Origin: Candidatus Lightella neohaematopini
Lineage (GTDB): Bacteria > Pseudomonadota > Gammaproteobacteria > Enterobacterales > Enterobacteriaceae
Length of the DNA: 64,000 nt
Direction of reading: 5' to 3'
Assembly (NCBI GenBank): GCA_025728475.1
Contig: JAOBJN010000002.1
Coordinates: 62,001-126,000 of the forward strand
Shown here piece after piece: positions 59,063-64,000 of this stretch (its first letter is position 1; every line of letters begins with the position of its first letter). The notes below the pieces were generated by a model that had not been told where the DNA came from, did not search any database, and saw only the letters and a list, made by a program, of their open reading frames with translations. A program made the translations under genes and the position numbers.

Positions 59063-61438
59063 ATGATATTTAGTGAGCTTTGGTTACGTGAAATTTTAAA
59101 TTTTAATATTAATGTAAATTCTTTAATTAATAAATTAACTATATCTGGATTTGAGGTAGATAATGTTAATTTATTAATTAATAACAATATTTCAGGATTA
59201 GTAATTGGTGTTATTACAGAAATTAGATATTTACCAAAACTAAATAATTTATTTTTATTAAAAATTAATATTGGTTATAAAATTATTAATATTATTTTAG
59301 ATAATATAATAGTTAATATTAACACTAAAGTAGTAGTTGCTCCAGTAGGAGCAACTACTATAACAAATAAATACATTAAATATGCTAAAATAAATGGAAT
59401 ACCTTCTGAAGGTATTCTATGTTCATTTTTAGATTTAGGTATTAATGAATACGGTAATAATATTATAATATTACCACATGATGCTCCAATAGGTTATGAT
59501 ATAAAAAAATATTTAAATTTGGATGATAATATTATTAACGTCAATATTCCATTTAATAGAATTGATTGTTATAACGTTTTAGGATTAGCTAGGGAAATAT
59601 TAACATTAAATAATGTTAAATTTAATTTGTTTAATTATTATCATATAACACCACCAAAAATAAAAGATGTTATTAAAATTAATATAAAAGTTCCTTATAT
59701 ATGTCCAATTTTTTTATCAAGAATAATCAAAAATATTAGGATTAATAATCCATTACCTATATGGTTATTAGAAAAATTACGTAGAGTAGGTATAAAATTA
59801 ACATTTTCTATTTTAGATATTATTAATTATATTTTTCTAGAATTAGGTTATGTAGTAATGATTTTTAATAAAAACATTGTTAGTAATGGAATTATAATTC
59901 GTAAGTTAAAATTAACTGATAATATAGAACAAAATAAATTAAATTTCTTACCTAAGAATATAGTAATTTCTAACTATAAAAAAATATTATCTTATTTAGA
60001 ATTATCCAATAATATTAATGATAATATAGATATAGTTATTAATTGTGCTTTTTTTAATACTTTAGATAATATTACTTATATTAACAAATTTACTACACAT
60101 AATAATTTTAATGTTGTTATGAATAAATTAGATTATCATTTAGTAACAGTTGTTATAGAAAAAACTACTGAATTATTAGTAAAAATATATGGTGGTATTC
60201 CAGGCCCAATCACAAGTATAACTTATAATAAATTATTACCAAAAAATAAACAAATAATATTAAAAAAAAGTAAACTCTATAAAATAACTGGAGTAAAAAT
60301 ACCAAGTTATAATGTAGATAATATATTATATAATATTGGTTGTTTAGTTGATAAAAAAAAATATTCTTGGTACGTTTATTCCCCTAGTTGGCGTTGTGAT
60401 TTATTACAAGAAGAAGATTTAATTGAAGAATTAATACGTATATATGGTTTTGATAATATTTATAGTAATGATCAATTAAACAATAATAAATATATAACAT
60501 TATCTAAATACAAATTATCAACATTATTGGATCGTACTAAAATATTATTGGTAGATAAAGGATATCAAGAAATCATTAGTTATAGTTTTATCGATAAAAA
60601 ATTACAAACCTTGCTATATCCAAATAAAAAATTAGTTACATTAATTAATCCAATAAATATTAATATGTCATCTATGAGATTGTCTTTATTACCTGGATTA
60701 ATTCATGTATTAATTTATAATAAAAATAGACAGTTACAATGTATTCGTTTATTTGAATCAGGATTTTGTTTTTCTTATAAAAATTGTAATAATAGTAATA
60801 ATCGTATTGTACAACATTTTATGTTATCAGGATTAATATATGGTAATTATTCATATAAACATTGGAATTTATCTAATAGATTATTAGATTTTTACGATAT
60901 TAAAGGTGATTTAGAATCAATATTTATCTTAATTGATATAATAGATAATATAGAATTTAGAGTTTGTAATGATCCATTATTACATCCCGGACAAAGTGCA
61001 TATATTTTTTTTAAAAATACTTATATAGGTTTAATTGGAACTATTCATCCATTAATACAAAAAAAATTATCTTTATCAAATAAAATATTAGTTTTTGAAC
61101 TATTATGGAATTATATTAATAAATTTAAAAAAAATAGAAAAATTAATTTGTTATCTAAATACCCAGTTAGTTATAGAGAATTATCTATTATAATTTCAGA
61201 TGATATTTTATCTATTGATATTATCAAAGAATGTAAAAAATGTATTGATACTAGTTTAATTAATGTTAGAATATTTGATGTATATAAGGGTGGTAATATT
61301 TCTAAAGGTTATAAAAGTGTTACTATTAGTATAAAAATACAAAATTATTCTCGTAATTTAGAAGAAAATGAAATATCTAGTATTGTTAATAAGTGTTTTT
61401 TAAAATTAAAACAAAGATTTGGTGCTTATTTAAGATAA
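59063..61438 (+). CDS. pheT: Phenylalanyl-tRNA synthetase beta subunit with degraded editing module
   Basis: The beta subunit supplies tRNA binding and post-transfer editing of Tyr-tRNA-Phe. The 791 residues (E. coli 795) keep the N-terminal tRNA-binding domain (GIPSEGILCS), the B5 domain, and the catalytic-like domain (GYQEIISYSFID, MRLSLLPGL, DFYDIKGDLES, HPGQSA). The C-terminal anticodon-binding fold is also kept (YPVSYRELSI, YKSVTISI). In B3/B4 (about residues 215-365), PMHAFD has become VVMIFN, the GGIFGG loop is absent, and the HTDASHRYERGVDP motif is unrecognisable. Confidence 0.96.
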   Translation: MIFSELWLREILNFNINVNSLINKLTISGFEVDNVNLLINNNISGLVIGVITEIRYLPKLNNLFLLKINIGYKIINIILDNIIVNINTKVVVAPVGATTITNKYIKYAKINGIPSEGILCSFLDLGINEYGNNIIILPHDAPIGYDIKKYLNLDDNIINVNIPFNRIDCYNVLGLAREILTLNNVKFNLFNYYHITPPKIKDVIKINIKVPYICPIFLSRIIKNIRINNPLPIWLLEKLRRVGIKLTFSILDIINYIFLELGYVVMIFNKNIVSNGIIIRKLKLTDNIEQNKLNFLPKNIVISNYKKILSYLELSNNINDNIDIVINCAFFNTLDNITYINKFTTHNNFNVVMNKLDYHLVTVVIEKTTELLVKIYGGIPGPITSITYNKLLPKNKQIILKKSKLYKITGVKIPSYNVDNILYNIGCLVDKKKYSWYVYSPSWRCDLLQEEDLIEELIRIYGFDNIYSNDQLNNNKYITLSKYKLSTLLDRTKILLVDKGYQEIISYSFIDKKLQTLLYPNKKLVTLINPININMSSMRLSLLPGLIHVLIYNKNRQLQCIRLFESGFCFSYKNCNNSNNRIVQHFMLSGLIYGNYSYKHWNLSNRLLDFYDIKGDLESIFILIDIIDNIEFRVCNDPLLHPGQSAYIFFKNTYIGLIGTIHPLIQKKLSLSNKILVFELLWNYINKFKKNRKINLLSKYPVSYRELSIIISDDILSIDIIKECKKCIDTSLINVRIFDVYKGGNISKGYKSVTISIKIQNYSRNLEENEISSIVNKCFLKLKQRFGAYLR

Positions 61439-61490
61439 TAAATAATTTTTATTAAAAATATTTTCACATTAGTAATTATTATTAAATAAC

Positions 61491-61519
61491 TTGATAAGTT
61501 TAATAAATAAAATTATTAA
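61491..61519 (+). promoter_or_regulatory. Putative promoter for the suf operon
   Basis: TTGATA (61491-61496), a 17-base spacer and TATTAA (61514-61519) lie about 40 bases before the sufB start. The fit is moderate and AT-rich sequence makes chance matches common. No IscR or Fur site is evident. Confidence 0.3.
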
Positions 61520-61559
61520 TATTTTAGATAATCACTTTTAATATTAACAAGTGTATATA

Positions 61560-63017
61560 ATGATAAATAAAAATGAAAAAGATATAATTAACTTAGTAAA
61601 AAAAAATATAGAATATAAAGAAGGATTTTATACTAAATTAATTAGTGATGAATTAGAAAATGGGTTAAATGAACAAGTAGTACGTGATATCTCGAAAAAA
61701 AAATGTGAACCGGATTGGATGTTAGAATTTCGTCTTAAAGCTTATCACACATGGGTAAGTATGAAAGAGCCTCATTGGTTAAATGCTTATTATCCTAATA
61801 TTAATTATAATAGTTATAGTTATTATTCTGCACCGAAATATAAAGGTCATGCAGTAAGTAATAAAAAAACAGATAATTATTATCTTACTAATGAAGTAAA
61901 ACAAACATTTGATAGATTAGGAATTCCTACTGAGGAAATTAATAATATTGCAATTGATGCAGTATTTGATTCTGTATCAGTATCTACTACTTATCAAAAA
62001 GAATTATTAAGTTATGGTATCATTTTTTGTTCTTTAAGTTTTGCAATAAATAATTATCCAGAATTAGTTCGTAAATATTTAGGTAGTGTTGTTCCTATAA
62101 ATGATAACTTTTTTTCAGCTCTTAATTCTGCAGTACTATCAGATGGTACATTTATTTATATTCCTAAAGGAGTAAAATGCCCGATAGAATTATCTACATA
62201 TTTTCGTATTAATTCTATAAATACCGGACAATTTGAACGAACTATTATTATAGCAGATCAAGACAGTTATGTTAGTTATATTGAAGGATGTTCAGCTCCA
62301 ATAAGAAAAAATTATCAATTGCACGCAGCAGTAGTAGAAATAATTATACTAGATAATGCTACAGTAAAATATTCTACTATCCAAAATTGGTTTGCAGGTA
62401 TTAATCATGTAAGTGGAATATTAAATTTTGTAACTAAACGTGCATTATGTATAGGTAATAATTCAAAAATGTCTTGGATTCAATCAGAAACTGGTTCAGC
62501 AATAACTTGGAAATATCCAAGTATTATTCTTAAAGGTAACAATGCTATAGGTGAATTTTATTCTATTGCACTTACTAATATGCATCAATGTGCTGATACT
62601 GGAACAAAAATGATTCATATAGGTAAAAATACTAACTCTACTATAATTTCTAAAAGTATTTCAGCTGGTCATAGTAAAAATACTTATCGGGGATTAGTAA
62701 AAATAGACCATAATGCTAGTTATTCACGTAACTACACACAATGTCATTCTATTATGATCGGTAATAAATGCGGTACCTATACTTTACCAGATATACAAGT
62801 ATGTAACAATTCTTCACAAGTAGAACATGAAGCTTTAACTTCATCAGTGGGTGAAAATCAACTATTCTATCTTAATCAAAGAGGAATAAATAATGATAAT
62901 GCTATTTCTATGATAATTAGTGGATTTTGTCAAGATATATTTACTAAATTACCACTAGAATTTGCAATGGAAGCAAAAAAACTACTTACTATAAATTTAG
63001 ATGAAGGTTTAGGATAA
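61560..63017 (+). CDS. sufB: Fe-S cluster assembly scaffold protein SufB
   Basis: SufB builds Fe-S clusters in the SufBC2D complex. Starting at ATG 61560 gives 485 residues (E. coli 495). A GTG at 61551 is the alternative. NYKEGF-like EYKEGFYTKL, EPDWMLEFRLKAY, SYYSAPK, SDGTFIYIPKGVKCP, QLHAAVVE and the C-terminal cysteines in GNKCGTYT and VCNNSSQVEHEA are conserved. sufA, first in the E. coli operon, is not in the 121-base gap after pheT. Confidence 0.97.
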   Translation: MINKNEKDIINLVKKNIEYKEGFYTKLISDELENGLNEQVVRDISKKKCEPDWMLEFRLKAYHTWVSMKEPHWLNAYYPNINYNSYSYYSAPKYKGHAVSNKKTDNYYLTNEVKQTFDRLGIPTEEINNIAIDAVFDSVSVSTTYQKELLSYGIIFCSLSFAINNYPELVRKYLGSVVPINDNFFSALNSAVLSDGTFIYIPKGVKCPIELSTYFRINSINTGQFERTIIIADQDSYVSYIEGCSAPIRKNYQLHAAVVEIIILDNATVKYSTIQNWFAGINHVSGILNFVTKRALCIGNNSKMSWIQSETGSAITWKYPSIILKGNNAIGEFYSIALTNMHQCADTGTKMIHIGKNTNSTIISKSISAGHSKNTYRGLVKIDHNASYSRNYTQCHSIMIGNKCGTYTLPDIQVCNNSSQVEHEALTSSVGENQLFYLNQRGINNDNAISMIISGFCQDIFTKLPLEFAMEAKKLLTINLDEGLG

Positions 63018-63052
63018 TATAAATTACTTCAGTTTATTCCAATTGAGGTTGT

Positions 63053-63802
63053 ATGTTAATTATAGAAAATTTAGATGTTAGTGTAAATAATAATACTATT
63101 ATAAAAAAATTAAATCTTGTAGTCGATTATGGTGAAGTACATGTTATCATGGGTCCTAATGGATCAGGAAAAAGTACTTTATCTGCTGTTATAGCGGGTA
63201 ATAAAAAATATAATATTACTAATGGTAAAATAATATTTAATAATAATAATTTACTAAATCTCAGCCCTGATGAAAGAGCAAAATATGGAATATTTGTTGC
63301 TTTTCAATACCCAATTGATATTCCAGGTGTGAGTAATTTTACTTTTCTTAAAGTAGCAATTAATAATATAAGAAAAAGCAATGATTTATTAGCATTAGAT
63401 AATGCACATCTAATACCATTAATAACAAGCAAAATTAAGTTATTAAATATGTCTGATGATTTATTACATAAATTTGTTAATGTAGGCTTATCTGGTGGAG
63501 AAAGAAAATTAAGTGAAGTTTTACAGCTACTATTATTAGAACCAAAATTATGTATATTAGATGAAATAGACTCAGGTTTAGATATTGATTCATTAAAATT
63601 GGTAGCCACTACTATAAATAGTATACGAAATAAAAATAGATCATTTATTATTATTACTCATTATCAAAGAATTTTAAAATATATTGAACCAGATAAAGTA
63701 CATATACTATATAACGGTTGTATTATTAAATCTGGTAATAAGTTTTTAGTAGAAAAACTAGAGGAACATGGTTATGACTGGTTTGCTAAACAGCAATACT
63801 AG
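63053..63802 (+). CDS. sufC: Fe-S cluster assembly ATPase SufC
   Basis: SufC drives conformational change of SufBD. The 249 residues (E. coli 248) have Walker A GPNGSGKS at 34-41, an LSGGERKLSEVLQ signature, Walker B LCILDEIDSGLD and the H-loop THYQRIL. TTGAGG lies before the ATG. The 3' end overlaps sufD by 29 bases, an overlap also found in E. coli. Confidence 0.98.
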   Translation: MLIIENLDVSVNNNTIIKKLNLVVDYGEVHVIMGPNGSGKSTLSAVIAGNKKYNITNGKIIFNNNNLLNLSPDERAKYGIFVAFQYPIDIPGVSNFTFLKVAINNIRKSNDLLALDNAHLIPLITSKIKLLNMSDDLLHKFVNVGLSGGERKLSEVLQLLLLEPKLCILDEIDSGLDIDSLKLVATTINSIRNKNRSFIIITHYQRILKYIEPDKVHILYNGCIIKSGNKFLVEKLEEHGYDWFAKQQY

Positions 63803-64000
63803 TAATTTATTACCTCAATGGTATAAATTATTTAGCAAAAAAAAAATTTATAGTTCAATAAAATTTTATAAACACTGGAAATATATTAAAATGCTGTGGT
63901 CAATACCAAATATTTTTAATAAGTATTATAATGATATAAGTTATAACAAGTTATTAAAAAGTAAATTTATATTACGAAATAATAAATATTCTAATAATTT
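63774..64000 (+). CDS. sufD: Fe-S cluster assembly protein SufD, N-terminal part (cut by window edge)
   Basis: The frame opens at ATG 63774 inside the end of sufC and reads MTGLLNSNTSNLLPQWYKLF, similar to the E. coli SufD start MAGLPNSSNALQQW. A KHWKYIKM segment comparable to HENWKYTPL follows. About 75 codons are in the window, with no stop before the edge. Confidence 0.9.
   Translation, partial: MTGLLNSNTSNLLPQWYKLFSKKKIYSSIKFYKHWKYIKMLWSIPNIFNKYYNDISYNKLLKSKFILRNNKYSNN

Overview
This 64 kb window is a dense, very AT-rich bacterial chromosome segment. Nearly every gene is a housekeeping gene whose closest recognisable relatives are those of Enterobacterales, judged by comparison with E. 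coli K-12 proteins from memory. I see no phage, insertion sequence, CRISPR array, toxin-antitoxin pair or secretion system. Low G+C, small genes, blocks that follow E. coli order with many genes deleted from between them, trimmed proteins (dnaX, rpoZ, thrS, yajR) and missing regulators all point to an obligate, vertically inherited insect endosymbiont of the gammaproteobacterial kind (Blochmannia, Baumannia, Wigglesworthia, Purcelliella and similar lineages). I cannot name the species.

Layout: 1-4868 dxr(partial)-frr-pyrH-tsf-rpsB divergent from map-dapD. 4969-8450 initiator tRNA, dapA, serS, qmcA. 8463-34910 is a long block in reversed E. coli order: adk, htpG, recR, dnaX, apt, ffs (4.5S RNA), mdlB, mdlA, lon, clpX, clpP, cyoABCDE, yajR, panE, dxs, pgpA, thiL, nusB, ribH, ribD, yajC. 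35137-39327 holds a peroxiredoxin, an L,D-transpeptidase, four tRNAs, pgsA, yccA and fabA. 39339-46729 holds valS, lptF, lptG, tRNA-Leu, infA, trxB, rpoZ, gmk. 46816-53841 holds the LPS and envelope cluster lptB, lptA, kdsC, kdsD, then ibaG, murA, degQ, rplM, rpsI. 53858-64000 holds serC, ydjM, thrS, infC, rpmI, rplT, pheS, pheT, sufB, sufC and the start of sufD. infC, the RNA genes, dxr and sufD are not obvious as ordinary ATG ORFs and were read directly from the sequence.

The genes suggest an aerobic cell with a bo3 quinol oxidase, a Gram-negative envelope with LPS (Kdo synthesis, Lpt export) and cross-linked peptidoglycan, and cofactor synthesis (riboflavin, pantothenate, isoprenoids by the MEP route, TPP, Fe-S clusters). 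It also keeps part of the lysine/diaminopimelate pathway and a full quality-control set (Lon, ClpXP, HtpG, DegQ, and QmcA and YccA as FtsH-associated factors).

I did not find a clearly new system. The most interesting signal is concentrated loss of translation accuracy. ThrRS lacks its whole N-terminal editing region, and the PheRS beta subunit has lost the signature residues of its editing module, while ValRS keeps its editing domain. Other points for a second look are ThiL with two Asp-to-Asn changes at metal-binding motifs, a tRNA-Lys whose anticodon reads CTT, loss of lptC from an otherwise retained lpt set, and a gmk/rpoZ overlap.
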